A stretch of 64,000 nt of DNA from Clostridiaceae bacterium (GCA_011390155.1 JAABSW010000012.1:1-64000), one strand, 5' to 3'; counted from the first letter of the stretch, positions 19,198 through 28,347 are shown. Program-made: numbers and translations. Notes: generated by a model from the sequence alone, not told the origin.

Positions 19198-20307
19198 TTA
19201 GAAATTGATTAGATCCCGCCGCATGTTCACGTTCAGCACCATACCAATGGCAATGAAGTTGGTTAGCATAAAGGTACCCCCATGGCTAATAAAGGGCAAC
19301 GGCTTCCCTGTAACGGGAAATAGGCCAATGGTCATGCCCACGTTGATAATAATATGAAAGGCCAGCATAAAGACAACGCCAATGACCAGGTACATACCAA
19401 AATCGTCCCGGGCATTCATGGCGATTCGTACACATTTGAACAACAAAATAAAAAACAGTCCCATTAAGACAGCAGTACCAATGAAGCCCAATTCTTCAGC
19501 AATCACAGAAAAAATAAAATCTGTGTGTCTTTCCGGTAAAAATCCGTATTGACTTTGTGTTCCCTTGTACAAACCCTGGCCCCACATCATGCCTGAGCCA
19601 ACAGCTCGTTTGGACTGTATAATCTGATAGCCTGCGCCAGATGGGTCCATTTCAGGGTTTAAAAAAATGAGAATTCTTGTTTTTTGATAATTTTCCAGAA
19701 ACTGCCAAAAGATGGGTAAAGCAACCAAACCCATGCCAAAACCTGCGAAAAGGTAACGGTATTGCAATCCGGCGATGTATAAAATACCAATGGTAAAAGC
19801 CGCAATGATGACCGTGGTTCCCAGGTCTGGCTGCATCATGATGAGTCCCATGGGCAGTGCCATCAACAGACCAATTTTAATCAAAACCCCGGGACTGTCC
19901 AGGTAATCTCTGTGATCTTCTGCCACCCTGGCCAGAAAGATGATAAGCCCCAGTTTCACAAAGTCGGCAGGCTGAAAACCAAAACCGCCGATGCGAATCC
20001 AACGGTTGGCGCCCCATTCTTCCGCCCCTGTTCCGGCAAACAATACCAGTAACAGCAGCAGGATGCTGACCCCGTAGATGGGCAGGGCCAACCTTCGAAT
20101 TGTTTTATAATCGATGGCCACGGTGAACACCATGGCCACAATGCCCACAAGAATGGATCTTATCTGACTTTGTATAAATGTGCCGGCTCCCAGGCGGTGG
20201 TTCAGTGCAGCACTGGAGATGGCCACCAAACCATAGGCACATAACAGCAACACAATAATGATAAGACCTATGTCTATTTTTCGAACCAGTTTCATATCCG
20301 GCTTCAT
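19198..20307 (-). CDS. rodA: Rod-shape-determining protein RodA (SEDS glycosyltransferase)
   Basis: A 369-residue integral membrane protein with about ten predicted membrane segments. It has SEDS signatures: GGFGFQPADFVKLGLI, MQPDLGTTVIIA and FPVTGKPLPFISHGGTFM. SEDS proteins polymerise lipid II into glycan strands with a class B PBP; RodA does so in the elongation complex. The SEDS paralogue FtsW/SpoVE is similar, but the short N-terminus and overall length fit RodA. AGGAG lies 8 nt before ATG 20307. It is read alone. Confidence 0.93.
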   Translation of the reverse strand: MKPDMKLVRKIDIGLIIIVLLLCAYGLVAISSAALNHRLGAGTFIQSQIRSILVGIVAMVFTVAIDYKTIRRLALPIYGVSILLLLLVLFAGTGAEEWGANRWIRIGGFGFQPADFVKLGLIIFLARVAEDHRDYLDSPGVLIKIGLLMALPMGLIMMQPDLGTTVIIAAFTIGILYIAGLQYRYLFAGFGMGLVALPIFWQFLENYQKTRILIFLNPEMDPSGAGYQIIQSKRAVGSGMMWGQGLYKGTQSQYGFLPERHTDFIFSVIAEELGFIGTAVLMGLFFILLFKCVRIAMNARDDFGMYLVIGVVFMLAFHIIINVGMTIGLFPVTGKPLPFISHGGTFMLTNFIAIGMVLNVNMRRDLINF

Positions 20308-20402
20308 GTTTTCAACTCCTGAAATAGATTGAATGATTGGGTTTACTTATCTTCATTCAGTGTAACGCAGTTTTGAGGCTTTTGCAATCGAGAACCATCA
20401 CG

Positions 20403-20431
20403 AAAAAAACCGCCATTTTTAAACGACGGTT
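20403..20431 (-). terminator. Terminator after the TlpA-like gene
   Basis: Minus strand AACCGTCG and GGCGGTT pair around an A/T-rich loop and are followed by seven T. Confidence 0.72.
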
Positions 20432-20456
20432 CTGATTGAATACATCCTTTACCTGT

Positions 20457-21053
20457 TTATTCTATGCCAACACGCTCTCTAATGAATTCCAGGTTCATCA
20501 TGCCTTCCACCCTGTGTTTCACCAATCCGTTTTCATCGATGAACACACTGGTGGGTGTTGCCCTTACGCCGTATTCCACAGCAGCAAAATTATCTCTAGT
20601 ATCATACAACACCGGAAAAGTATAATCATGTTCTGCCATATAGGCCTCCACCTGCTGTTGAGAGTCTCTCAGATTAACAGACAATATGACTACCTCTTCA
20701 TTGCCATATTCATCGACAAAAGACTGAAAAACTTCCTTCTCTGCCAGGCAAGGCGGGCAACTTAGTTGCCAGAAATTAACAATCACCTGCTGTCCTCTTA
20801 AATCCCACAGGCAAACCTCCCGGCCTTCCAGGTCATACAGAGTAAAATCCGGAGCTGTGTTCCCCTGAAAAATGCCGATGGGTGGTGACTCATTCACTGG
20901 TTCTTCTTTTGTTGGCGATTCTTCAACATTCTCTTCTCCAGGAGCCACCGTTACCTCAGGCGCTTCCGTCTCAGGATTGCTGCAACCTTGCACAAATAAC
21001 AGTGAACCCATGAGGATAATCAAAATCACAATTGTTTTATTCTTCACTTTCAT
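20457..21053 (-). CDS. ResA/TlpA-like thiol-disulfide oxidoreductase lipoprotein
   Basis: About 198 residues. A lipoprotein signal ends at VQGC, an acidic linker follows, then a thioredoxin fold with the active site CPPC in WQLSCPPCLAEKE and the cis-Pro in ATPTSVFID. Such proteins reduce apocytochrome CxxCH cysteines or other disulfides outside the membrane. CcdA, encoded 18 nt upstream in the same direction, would pass reducing power to it. The 11-heme cytochrome and ResBC in this window are plausible clients. The start is ambiguous (ATG 21053, GTG 21056 or GTG 21047 share one GGGAG site). Confidence 0.9.
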   Translation of the reverse strand: MKVKNKTIVILIILMGSLLFVQGCSNPETEAPEVTVAPGEENVEESPTKEEPVNESPPIGIFQGNTAPDFTLYDLEGREVCLWDLRGQQVIVNFWQLSCPPCLAEKEVFQSFVDEYGNEEVVILSVNLRDSQQQVEAYMAEHDYTFPVLYDTRDNFAAVEYGVRATPTSVFIDENGLVKHRVEGMMNLEFIRERVGIE

Positions 21054-21070
21054 CACTCCCGTCTTTTATC

Positions 21071-21784
21071 TTACAGTGTGGGAAACCCTATTGACATTAA
21101 CCACAATGTTAAATCTGCCATTTTATCAAAAAAGATACCTGCGCCCAGCAGTACCAGCAAAAACCCACCTGCCTTGCTTACCTTGGCCAATACTTTATCA
21201 AACTTGGCAACAAAACCGTAAAACCATTTCAGGAAAAGAGCAGTCAGGATAAAGGGAATCCCCAGTCCCAGGGAATAAAAGCCAAGTAGCAGAATGCCCT
21301 GGGTCATGGTATCTGACATGCCTGCATACAATAAGATCCCTGCCAGCACAGAACCAATACATGGTGTCCATCCTGCAGCAAAGGCCACTCCCATCAAGAA
21401 TGCACTGACGGAACCACCACCGGCTTTTGGAACGGGTATGCGAAAGGTTTTTCCCAGTTTTTCCATGGGAATGACCCCCAGCAAATACAAACCAAAAAAA
21501 ACAATGAATGCACCAGCAATTCGGTTCAAAAATTGTACATACTGGTATAAGAACCGACCTACAGCACTTGCCGTTGCTCCTAAGGCGATGAAAACCAACG
21601 AAAAGCCCAGAACAAAAAATAAAGATCGAATGACCATTAAGCCCGTTCTGGGTTCTGCGTCATCTTCGTCATTAATCCCCGCGCTGATATAACCAATATA
21701 CCCTGGCACCAGGGGTAGAATGCAAGGCGACAAAAACGAGAGGCCTCCCGCGGCAAGGGCAACAATCCAAGACACTTCTGCCAT
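21071..21784 (-). CDS. ccdA: Cytochrome c biogenesis protein CcdA (thiol-disulfide membrane transporter)
   Basis: A 237-residue protein with six predicted membrane segments. The two redox cysteines lie in LSPCILPLVPGY and GWTPCIGSVLAG, the pattern of CcdA/DsbD-beta. It carries electrons from cytoplasmic thioredoxin to extracytoplasmic thioredoxin-like proteins. The TlpA-like lipoprotein follows directly, and together they form the reducing arm of System II cytochrome c maturation. ATG 21784 follows AGGAG. Confidence 0.95.
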   Translation of the reverse strand: MAEVSWIVALAAGGLSFLSPCILPLVPGYIGYISAGINDEDDAEPRTGLMVIRSLFFVLGFSLVFIALGATASAVGRFLYQYVQFLNRIAGAFIVFFGLYLLGVIPMEKLGKTFRIPVPKAGGGSVSAFLMGVAFAAGWTPCIGSVLAGILLYAGMSDTMTQGILLLGFYSLGLGIPFILTALFLKWFYGFVAKFDKVLAKVSKAGGFLLVLLGAGIFFDKMADLTLWLMSIGFPTL

Positions 21785-21856
21785 TCACAACACTCCTTCT
21801 CTGTTCGTCATTTATTTAACCATCCCCCTAGGGGAGGGTATCATTCCTTCTTAAAT

Positions 21857-21884
21857 GCCTCTGCCCTGACCTCAGAGCAGAGGC
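21857..21884 (-). terminator. Hairpin after the activase operon
   Basis: GCCTCTGC pairs perfectly with GCAGAGGC. The following T-run on the minus strand is poor, so this is only a probable terminator. Confidence 0.5.
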
Positions 21885-21896
21885 AGTGATTCTCAA

Positions 21897-22871
21897 TTAA
21901 ATTACTGTATTAACTGAGTTTGTCCACTTGCCACACCTGTCACCCCAACGGGCAACGATTTTTTTATCCAGGCGTACTTCTACCACTTCGCAATGGTTTG
22001 GGCAATCTTCACATTCGAAAGTGCTGGGAACAAACTCCAAGTCTGCCGCTTCAAACCCTCTAAACAAGGTTTCTGTCTGGGAATTCCAGTTGCCATCACG
22101 GGCCAGAATGGCAGAGCCAAGGGCACCCATGATGTTATAGTGTTCAGGTATGATGATTTCGTGATTAATTTCCTTCTCAAAAGCAGCTTTGATTCCTTTG
22201 TTAGCCGCCACACCCCCCTGGAAAACAAAAGGCGGTTCCAATTTTTTACCCCTGCCCAGGTTATTGATATAGTTGCGTACCAATGCTTCGCAAAGTCCTT
22301 TGATGATTTCAGATTTGGAAAAACCAAACTGTTGTTTGGCAATCATATCTGATTCCGCAAAAACAGTACATCTACCTGCAATACGAACATCTCTGTCGGC
22401 TGCCATCGCTTTGTCGCCGAATTCTTCAATGGGAATGCCCAGTCGTTCAGACTGGTGGTCCAAAAAAGAGCCTGTGCCCGCTGCACAAACTGTGTTCATG
22501 GCAAAATCTGTGACCATCTGGTTATCCACCACGATAATTTTGGAATCCTGACCACCTATTTCAAAAATGGTTTTGACATTTGGTACAAAATGAATGGTGG
22601 CTGTTGCGTGGGCAGTTATTTCATTTTTAATCACATCTGCACCAATCATAACACCTACCAGTTGTCTGCCGCTGCCAGTCGTACCAACACCTTTGATTTT
22701 ACCATCAACAGGGAATTCTTTTTTAAGCTTTTTCAGTCCTGTTTTTACCGTTTCCAAAGGTTGTCCATTGGTTCGAATGTACTGGCTTGAAATCACATTA
22801 ATGTCTTCATCCACCAACACAATGTTTGTGCTGACAGATCCCACGTCTACACCCAAATAGAGCTCTCGCAA
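21897..22871 (-). CDS. Acyl-CoA dehydratase activase (BcrAD/BadFG ATPase family)
   Basis: About 324 residues with an actin-like ASKHA ATPase fold: GVDVGSVSTN, GTTGSGRQLVG, IGGQDSKI and the cluster-binding CAAGTGSFLD. Family members such as HgdC are homodimers with one 4Fe-4S cluster that inject an ATP-energised electron into 2-hydroxyacyl-CoA dehydratases or benzoyl-CoA reductases. Extra Cys near the C-terminus (CEDCPNHC) may bind a second cluster. AGGAGG abuts an ATG at 22880 with no spacing, so I prefer TTG 22871 (9-nt spacing). It is last in a three-gene operon with two activase-like partners; no dehydratase subunits are in the window. Confidence 0.88.
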   Translation of the reverse strand: MRELYLGVDVGSVSTNIVLVDEDINVISSQYIRTNGQPLETVKTGLKKLKKEFPVDGKIKGVGTTGSGRQLVGVMIGADVIKNEITAHATATIHFVPNVKTIFEIGGQDSKIIVVDNQMVTDFAMNTVCAAGTGSFLDHQSERLGIPIEEFGDKAMAADRDVRIAGRCTVFAESDMIAKQQFGFSKSEIIKGLCEALVRNYINNLGRGKKLEPPFVFQGGVAANKGIKAAFEKEINHEIIIPEHYNIMGALGSAILARDGNWNSQTETLFRGFEAADLEFVPSTFECEDCPNHCEVVEVRLDKKIVARWGDRCGKWTNSVNTVI

Positions 22872-22906
22872 CGATTTCATCCTCCTATAATCAACGAATA
22901 AACTGC

Positions 22907-24049
22907 TTAACCAGTGGTGGTCACATGTTGTGTACTTTTGTTAATGTTTTTCTCGCCCTGGCTCAATCGCTCTTTGTGTTTGCTTTTCACCAAATCAATA
23001 AAAGCTTCCACCCTGGTTTGGTTATTGGCAATGCCTGCTTGTTCATCCAGGGATATGGTGAGCACCGGAATCCCGAAATCTTCATTTATTTTAGGAATGA
23101 TACTTTGGGATACCAGTTCCGGCAGGCATCCAAAGGGCATCAGGTGAACCACTCCGTCGAACCCTCGACGGCTGTAATCAACGATTTGACCCACGCTTTG
23201 TTTGGCATGTCCGCCAATTTGTATGGGTAAATAGGGATCACTTAGTTTTAGGATATGTTTTTCGTGGGACCAGTTTATCCATTTTGGCAGCATATTATAG
23301 GTAACCCACTGTGACAGGTATTGGGATCTCTCAACCTCAGCACCAAGGCTGTTAAGAAGTTGTTCCATTTTCATGTTGATGGAATCTTCCATGACAACAT
23401 AGATTTCTCCAACAATTCCGATGCGGATGCGGTTTTCTTCTTCCACAGAGTGAAGCTCAATGGCCGCCAGCATTTTTCTTCCCTTATCATAGGCATTTCG
23501 CAATGCCCCTCGCGTATATGCCTTGTCAAACATTTTCTGTATGTGTTCCCATATCCGGGTGGTTTCCCCTCGGTTCACTTCATAGGCACGTATACGCTGT
23601 ACTTCCATTTCCAGTTTATCCAATTTGCCAATCATATCATACACCATCCATAGGGCATGAATCACCTTATGCAAAGGTGTTTTTCCTTTGAGTCGTTTGA
23701 CATTTTCAATGAAAGTCTTACGATCACGGAACATGGAATCGAAAACAATAAAATCAACAAAGTGTCCTTCTGCTTCCAGGATTCTTCTGTGAACCCGCTC
23801 GTAAAATCCCGCACGGCATGGGCCATGGCCTCCTGAAGTTATAATAACTTCAGCGCCTTTGTCGATGGCTTCAAAATAACTGCCCATGATCACTTTTAAT
23901 GGAAAACAAGCAAACTCAGGACTGTATTTGACCCCAAGGTTGATGGTTTTTTGTGTGGGCTTCGGTGGCATAATCACTTCATGCCCCAGCATTTCCAATA
24001 ATTTCTTATAAACCACAGTGGTACCCATATAGGGAAATGACACTTTCAT
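22907..24049 (-). CDS. Acyl-CoA dehydratase activase-related protein (DUF2229-type, large part)
   Basis: A 380-residue soluble protein. FSPYMG-like N-terminus (FPYMGTTVVYK), CFPLKVIMGSY, TSGGHGPCRAGFY and MPFGCLPE carry conserved cysteines in the pattern of the CoA-substrate-specific activase-associated proteins often fused to BcrAD/BadFG ATPases in Clostridia. The fold resembles the 2-hydroxyglutaryl-CoA dehydratase D component. The exact reaction is unknown; a radical or cofactor-delivery role is inference. It starts 2 nt after the preceding gene and ends 26 nt before the activase ATPase. Confidence 0.82.
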   Translation of the reverse strand: MKVSFPYMGTTVVYKKLLEMLGHEVIMPPKPTQKTINLGVKYSPEFACFPLKVIMGSYFEAIDKGAEVIITSGGHGPCRAGFYERVHRRILEAEGHFVDFIVFDSMFRDRKTFIENVKRLKGKTPLHKVIHALWMVYDMIGKLDKLEMEVQRIRAYEVNRGETTRIWEHIQKMFDKAYTRGALRNAYDKGRKMLAAIELHSVEEENRIRIGIVGEIYVVMEDSINMKMEQLLNSLGAEVERSQYLSQWVTYNMLPKWINWSHEKHILKLSDPYLPIQIGGHAKQSVGQIVDYSRRGFDGVVHLMPFGCLPELVSQSIIPKINEDFGIPVLTISLDEQAGIANNQTRVEAFIDLVKSKHKERLSQGEKNINKSTQHVTTTG

Positions 24050-24051
24050 GG

Positions 24052-25065
24052 CTAAGCACCTCTTTGCGTATTCAACTGTTTTTTACGACGCAGCATATCC
24101 ACGTACGCTTCAATCCGGGTTTGCAAATGATTTTCACCGGAATGCTCGTCAATGCGAACAGTCATAAAAGGTTTTTGGTATTTGACAGAATCCAGTTCAA
24201 GCAATTTCCCCAGCATGGAATCCGGTCCACAACCAAAGGCTGTTACATGGATCAGGCCATCGATGCTTTCTTCGTTATAGAAGTGGTACCCTGCCGCAAA
24301 CAGTTTATCGCTAAAAGTCCAAAACATGGTTTTGGGCATTCCAATCAGCCGTTCTTTCAACATGCGTTCGGGAATCATTTCAAAGGTTTTAACCTTAACA
24401 TTCATCTCTCGCAACCTACTGAGAATATCAAGGCTGATCATAGAATCATACAGGTTGTACACATACCCCAGAACCCCCAGGGTGATTTCGTCCTGCTGAT
24501 GTTCTATTATAGTTGCTGCCTCTTGCTGTGGGTTTTTAGTCCCCAGGGCAAGGGCCATTGCGTCAGGAATCTCATAGCCTTTCAGGCTCCATCGCCGAAA
24601 ATCAATCCATACTGTTTCTGCTTTTTTCAACGCCCTTTTATTGGCAGCGGTGGAAATACCTAACTTTTCCTCGATTTCCCGGTACTGCTTTGGTGAAGTG
24701 GCTAAATCGTCGGTAGTACTTTCGATGGCCGGTATCAATAAACGTGATGCAATGTGGGGAAAGGAATGGCGAATCATGTCTGGCAGACCCATAAATTTTG
24801 GACAGAAAAATTGTCCTTTTTGTATGGACACAAACCGGGGAACAAAAATCCAGTCGGCTCCCATGTTAACCAACTCCAAAACATGTCCCAAATAAACTTT
24901 AATGGGAACACAGATTTCTGGAACAGATGCCTTGACACCCAAATCCATAACGACTTTGTTGGTTGGCGGTGAAACCATGACTTCGATGCCCAACTCTTCA
25001 AAATACGTTTTCCAGAACGGGTAATAATAATGGTAGAGCAATGCTCTGGGAATACCTACTATCAT
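24052..25065 (-). CDS. Acyl-CoA dehydratase activase-related protein (DUF2229-type, first part)
   Basis: About 337 residues. VGIPRALLYHYYYPFWKTYF, the Cys motifs VPEICVPIKVYLGH and FCPKFMGLP, and FGCGPDSMLG are family hallmarks. In many clostridia one long protein carries this region, its partner and the ATPase; here they are three separate, adjacent genes. AGGAGG lies 8 nt before ATG 25065, which I use instead of an upstream GTG. The reaction is not established; it probably works with the downstream activase on a dehydratase or similar Fe-S enzyme. Confidence 0.82.
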   Translation of the reverse strand: MIVGIPRALLYHYYYPFWKTYFEELGIEVMVSPPTNKVVMDLGVKASVPEICVPIKVYLGHVLELVNMGADWIFVPRFVSIQKGQFFCPKFMGLPDMIRHSFPHIASRLLIPAIESTTDDLATSPKQYREIEEKLGISTAANKRALKKAETVWIDFRRWSLKGYEIPDAMALALGTKNPQQEAATIIEHQQDEITLGVLGYVYNLYDSMISLDILSRLREMNVKVKTFEMIPERMLKERLIGMPKTMFWTFSDKLFAAGYHFYNEESIDGLIHVTAFGCGPDSMLGKLLELDSVKYQKPFMTVRIDEHSGENHLQTRIEAYVDMLRRKKQLNTQRGA

Positions 25066-25186
25066 CAACACAACCTCCTGTCATGCTGTCCGCAACAAGC
25101 GGGTACAATCCATTATAACGCTTTTTTTACATTGTGCCAATCATAAGATTTATACCCTTATTCACAAGTCTTTTCCCATGTTTTTT

Positions 25187-25209
25187 AACAACTGAACCTT
25201 ATGGTTCAG
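25187..25209 (-). terminator. Hairpin spanning the CapA gene stop
   Basis: ACTGAACC pairs with GGTTCAGT around a four-base loop and includes the stop codon. No proper T-run follows, so it may act as a transcript stabiliser instead. Confidence 0.4.
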
Positions 25210-26533
25210 TAACTGGTAACGGAAGCATGGAAAGGTTATGCCATTGAGTTGTTGTTCGTTCAAAAGAATTTTGTGCCCGGATCAGGCTGTCACTTGATAT
25301 GAGGTTATATTCTTCCGGTTGGTTCAATGCTTCTGTTAGAGGTAATATTTCATACACCAGTTGCTTGTTTTTCCAGTACCGATGTACCCAAGTGGGTTGG
25401 TAACTGACATCCTGTATTTCAACAGATCCATTGACAGGGTCTTTTAAGATGTCCACAAAAAATATTGCTCCATCTTCTGGTTCATGGCGCTTTAAGATTT
25501 CAAACCGCTGGTTTGAAATAAAGTTACCAGAAGAATAGACCACCCAACTTGTACGGCCCTCTGCTTCCCGCTGTATAGGTCGTACCGGTTGTAATACATG
25601 AGGATGAGATCCCAGAATCAGGTCTGCTCCAGCTGCTGCCAGTTCGTTGGCGATGGTTTCCTGCCACTGGTTTTGTTGTGGCTGGTATTCCTCCCCCCAA
25701 TGAATCATAACCGCTGTGATGTCTGCTCCCGCTTCTTTCATAGCCTGCAGTTGTTCTTTCACTGACACCAAATCATCCTCCCAGGTATGGTAGTCAAACG
25801 AATTAATCAATCCTTTTAGTTCTTCGGGGATTATCAGTGCATTTAATGTTCTTCTGCCATACGCCCTGGGGGTTTCATAGGAAACGGCCGTGATACCAAG
25901 TACAATTTCATCATGGATGAATAATTGCCAGTACTCATTGGTATCATGGCTCCTGGTTCCCATGTTTTTTATTCCCAGTTCTTTCAGCACAGTAAGTGTT
26001 CGAAAAAATCCCTGGCTACCAGTATCAATGGTATGGTTGTTTACCGTTGAAACACCATGAAAACCAGCCTCAAACAAAGCCTCACCAAAGGCATCAGGTG
26101 TGTTAAACCTGGGATAACTGCTGTATTTTTGACTGGAACCAGCAAAAGTGGTTTCAAGGTTTCCCACTACAACATCGGATGACTGAAGCCAGGGTTTAAT
26201 GAAATGGAAGTTGTTATGAAAATCATAGGTTCCATCCGATTGCTGTTGTGCCCTGATCTGTGGTCCATGAACCATCAGGTCACCCACAACAGCCAATCGC
26301 AGCTGACGTGGTGCTGTTTTTACATTTGTCACCTGTTGAAGGGATGAATCCACAGATCCATGGGGATATAAGGGCAGGGTCTCTTTTGTTGCCTCTATCA
26401 CTGGTTCTGTATCAATTGTATCCAGCCTTTCATCCACCACTGTCAATCCCATGGTACAGGAAGTAAGAAAGAGGCATGCCAGGCAGATGGAAATGAGTCT
26501 GATTAACTTTACACTACAAAAACTGTATTTCAT
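25199..26533 (-). CDS. CapA-family metallophosphatase-like lipoprotein
   Basis: A 444-residue protein. The signal peptide ends at LTSC (lipobox), then a linker and a CapA/PgsA-type calcineurin-like domain: VGDLMVHGP, GNLETTFAG, NNHTIDTGSQG, MIHWGEEYQP and LGSHPHVLQP. CapA proteins are extracytoplasmic and linked to poly-gamma-glutamate or capsule synthesis and to cell-wall amidase activity in some species. No capB/capC genes are nearby, so the role is unclear. The start overlaps the end of the TerB-like gene by 20 nt, suggesting coupling. Confidence 0.9.
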   Translation of the reverse strand: MKYSFCSVKLIRLISICLACLFLTSCTMGLTVVDERLDTIDTEPVIEATKETLPLYPHGSVDSSLQQVTNVKTAPRQLRLAVVGDLMVHGPQIRAQQQSDGTYDFHNNFHFIKPWLQSSDVVVGNLETTFAGSSQKYSSYPRFNTPDAFGEALFEAGFHGVSTVNNHTIDTGSQGFFRTLTVLKELGIKNMGTRSHDTNEYWQLFIHDEIVLGITAVSYETPRAYGRRTLNALIIPEELKGLINSFDYHTWEDDLVSVKEQLQAMKEAGADITAVMIHWGEEYQPQQNQWQETIANELAAAGADLILGSHPHVLQPVRPIQREAEGRTSWVVYSSGNFISNQRFEILKRHEPEDGAIFFVDILKDPVNGSVEIQDVSYQPTWVHRYWKNKQLVYEILPLTEALNQPEEYNLISSDSLIRAQNSFERTTTQWHNLSMLPLPVTEP

Positions 26534-27428
26534 TTTTTATTTCCTCATTTTTCACCCGAATTAATGATCTGCTTCTTTTTAGAAGGTTTTCAAGGGTCAC
26601 CCAAGAGTCTGTTTCTGCAAAATCAGCCGCCCTTGATTCAATTTGTTTTTGCATCATAAGAATGTCCTCATCAATGCATTTTGCTGTTTGTTTCATTTTT
26701 TTTATTTCACTTTTTTTAAGACGTTTTAACATCCATAGACGTTTCCATTCAGGATAATGCAAAAGCCATTTGGTTGAACGCCAGGCCATACCTCCGGCAG
26801 CCAGGGTGATGAGCAGTCCGGGAACCAGGCTTTTATTGCGACCTTTTCCGGGACTAATGGCTTTTAGACCACTGGCGATACCCCAGGGCGATAGACCTCT
26901 TTCTCCTGACACTGCCACCATACCTACGGGTACGCTCAACCCGACCAACCCTGCAGCTGTTTGACGGACAACCTTGTGGGGTAAATTTTCAGGCTTCAAT
27001 TTTGGAAGATATGTGCTGTCACTATTGTACATTTGGCGGATCATATCAATGTGTTCTTCATGAATAGCTAGTTTGTCCAATACCTGGTTAAAAAGCACTG
27101 TTTCTTCGTCTCCTGCATTGTGGTCTGCCATAAGCATATGATAGATGTCTTCCACCAATGAAAAGCGCAGCAGGTTCCTTTCTTCTTCGAGCTCCACTGA
27201 CATCAGTGTGCTACAAAGTGTATTGAGATCTGTGTCTGGTGACAACATAAACTCCAGTACTGCACGACGTTCCTTTTCTTTTAATGTCAACTCATGCAAT
27301 GACCTGTAAAAAACCACCACCACTGACGTTTCCGGATAAGGGGTTGCCATTAATACCAAACCGACTATTTTGGCATAGGCTAGACGTATTTCCTGGGGCA
27401 TGTCTCCCGGGGTTCTGTGTTTTTTCAT
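26514..27428 (-). CDS. TerB-like domain protein with hydrophobic segment
   Basis: About 304 residues. The first ~130 residues are helical with acidic pairs and resemble the TerB (tellurite-resistance/DjlA-like) fold. A Gly/Ala-rich hydrophobic stretch around residues 150-225 could be one or two membrane segments. The C-terminus is Lys/Glu-rich and likely coiled coil. AGGAGAG lies before ATG 27428; an in-frame extension upstream lacks a site. The function is unknown. It is followed with overlap by the CapA lipoprotein, so both may serve the envelope. Confidence 0.7.
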   Translation of the reverse strand: MKKHRTPGDMPQEIRLAYAKIVGLVLMATPYPETSVVVVFYRSLHELTLKEKERRAVLEFMLSPDTDLNTLCSTLMSVELEEERNLLRFSLVEDIYHMLMADHNAGDEETVLFNQVLDKLAIHEEHIDMIRQMYNSDSTYLPKLKPENLPHKVVRQTAAGLVGLSVPVGMVAVSGERGLSPWGIASGLKAISPGKGRNKSLVPGLLITLAAGGMAWRSTKWLLHYPEWKRLWMLKRLKKSEIKKMKQTAKCIDEDILMMQKQIESRAADFAETDSWVTLENLLKRSRSLIRVKNEEIKNEIQFL

Positions 27429-27520
27429 ATTTTTCTCTCCTTCACTCAAATCGATGATGATGAGCTTTACAACCATATTGTACCTTATTCCCCTTAAAAG
27501 CACAAAATAAAACACATGTA

Positions 27521-27564
27521 AAAACCTTCAGCCCTACATGTTTATCCATGTGGCTGAAGGTTTT
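27521..27564 (-). terminator. Terminator after cheW
   Basis: AACCTTCAGCC pairs with GGCTGAAGGTT; T-runs on both sides make it potentially bidirectional. Confidence 0.85.
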
Positions 27565-27578
27565 GAATTTCTAATTTC

Positions 27579-28025
27579 TTACATCTTTTCAATTTCTTTT
27601 TGTTCCTGCTCTGACAGAATTTTTTCCAAATCAAGGAGCACAATAATCTTATCCTCCACTTTTCCAATGCCTATGATGTAATCCCTGTCGATACCGGCAA
27701 CTAATTCAGGGGGTTTTTCAATCTGGTTTTCATCAAGGGTTAATACCTGTGAAGCGTCATCAACAATAAAACCAACCTGCTTATCTTTCAAATTGATAAT
27801 GATGATCCTCTGTTCTCCCATTTCAGCCTGTTGTGGCAAATCGAAACGTTTTTTAATGCTTACAATGGGAACAATTTTGCCTCTCAGGTTAATGATTCCT
27901 TCCACAAAGACAGGTGTGTTGGGGACCGTGGTGATACTCTTTATTTCGGTAATTTCTTGCACATGGCTAATTTCCACACCATATTCTTCTCTGTTTAGTT
28001 TAAATATAACATATTGTTTTTCCAA
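27579..28025 (-). CDS. cheW: Chemotaxis coupling protein CheW
   Basis: A 148-residue single CheW domain: NREEYGVEISHVQEI, VVNLRGKIVPI-type segment (INLRGKIVPIVSIKKRF) and VGFIVDDASQVL. It bridges chemoreceptors and the CheA kinase at the cell pole. The start is TTG at 28025 with AAGGAGG 7 nt upstream. No CheA or receptor gene is adjacent; cheB and cheR are 10 kb away. Confidence 0.94.
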   Translation of the reverse strand: MEKQYVIFKLNREEYGVEISHVQEITEIKSITTVPNTPVFVEGIINLRGKIVPIVSIKKRFDLPQQAEMGEQRIIIINLKDKQVGFIVDDASQVLTLDENQIEKPPELVAGIDRDYIIGIGKVEDKIIVLLDLEKILSEQEQKEIEKM

Positions 28026-28095
28026 AGCATTGCCTCCTTGTTCTCTATCATTTAGTTATCCGATGACTGCCACAACTTATTACCAGGTAAACAAA

Positions 28096-28293
28096 CTAAC
28101 CACCTCCAAGGGGACGCAGTACTTTTACCCGGTCTCCTTCCTTAAGCTGTCGGGTTTCATACTGTTTCTGCAACAACCTCTGGTCATTCACCCAGACAGC
28201 CACCCTTTTTGACAATCCGACTGAAGCCAGCAGGTCAATGACCCGGCTTCCTTCTTCGATATTCATGTTTTTCTGGTTCATCATCACATTCAT
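28096..28293 (-). CDS. ThiS/MoaD-like sulfur-carrier protein
   Basis: About 65 residues with a ubiquitin-like layout ending in PLGGG, the C-terminal di-Gly needed for adenylation and thiocarboxylation. DRVKVLRPLGGG is typical of ThiS and MoaD. It lies two genes downstream of an aldehyde:ferredoxin oxidoreductase, as do MoaD-like carriers for tungsto- or molybdopterin in other anaerobes. I infer a role in cofactor sulfur transfer; thiamine synthesis is the alternative. The start is uncertain; ATG 28293 gives the usual family length. Confidence 0.8.
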   Translation of the reverse strand: MNVMMNQKNMNIEEGSRVIDLLASVGLSKRVAVWVNDQRLLQKQYETRQLKEGDRVKVLRPLGGG

Positions 28294-28347
28294 ATTCGCA
28301 CCTGCTTTAAAGACATTGTATCTCTTGCTTACCAACGAGATGCATCC

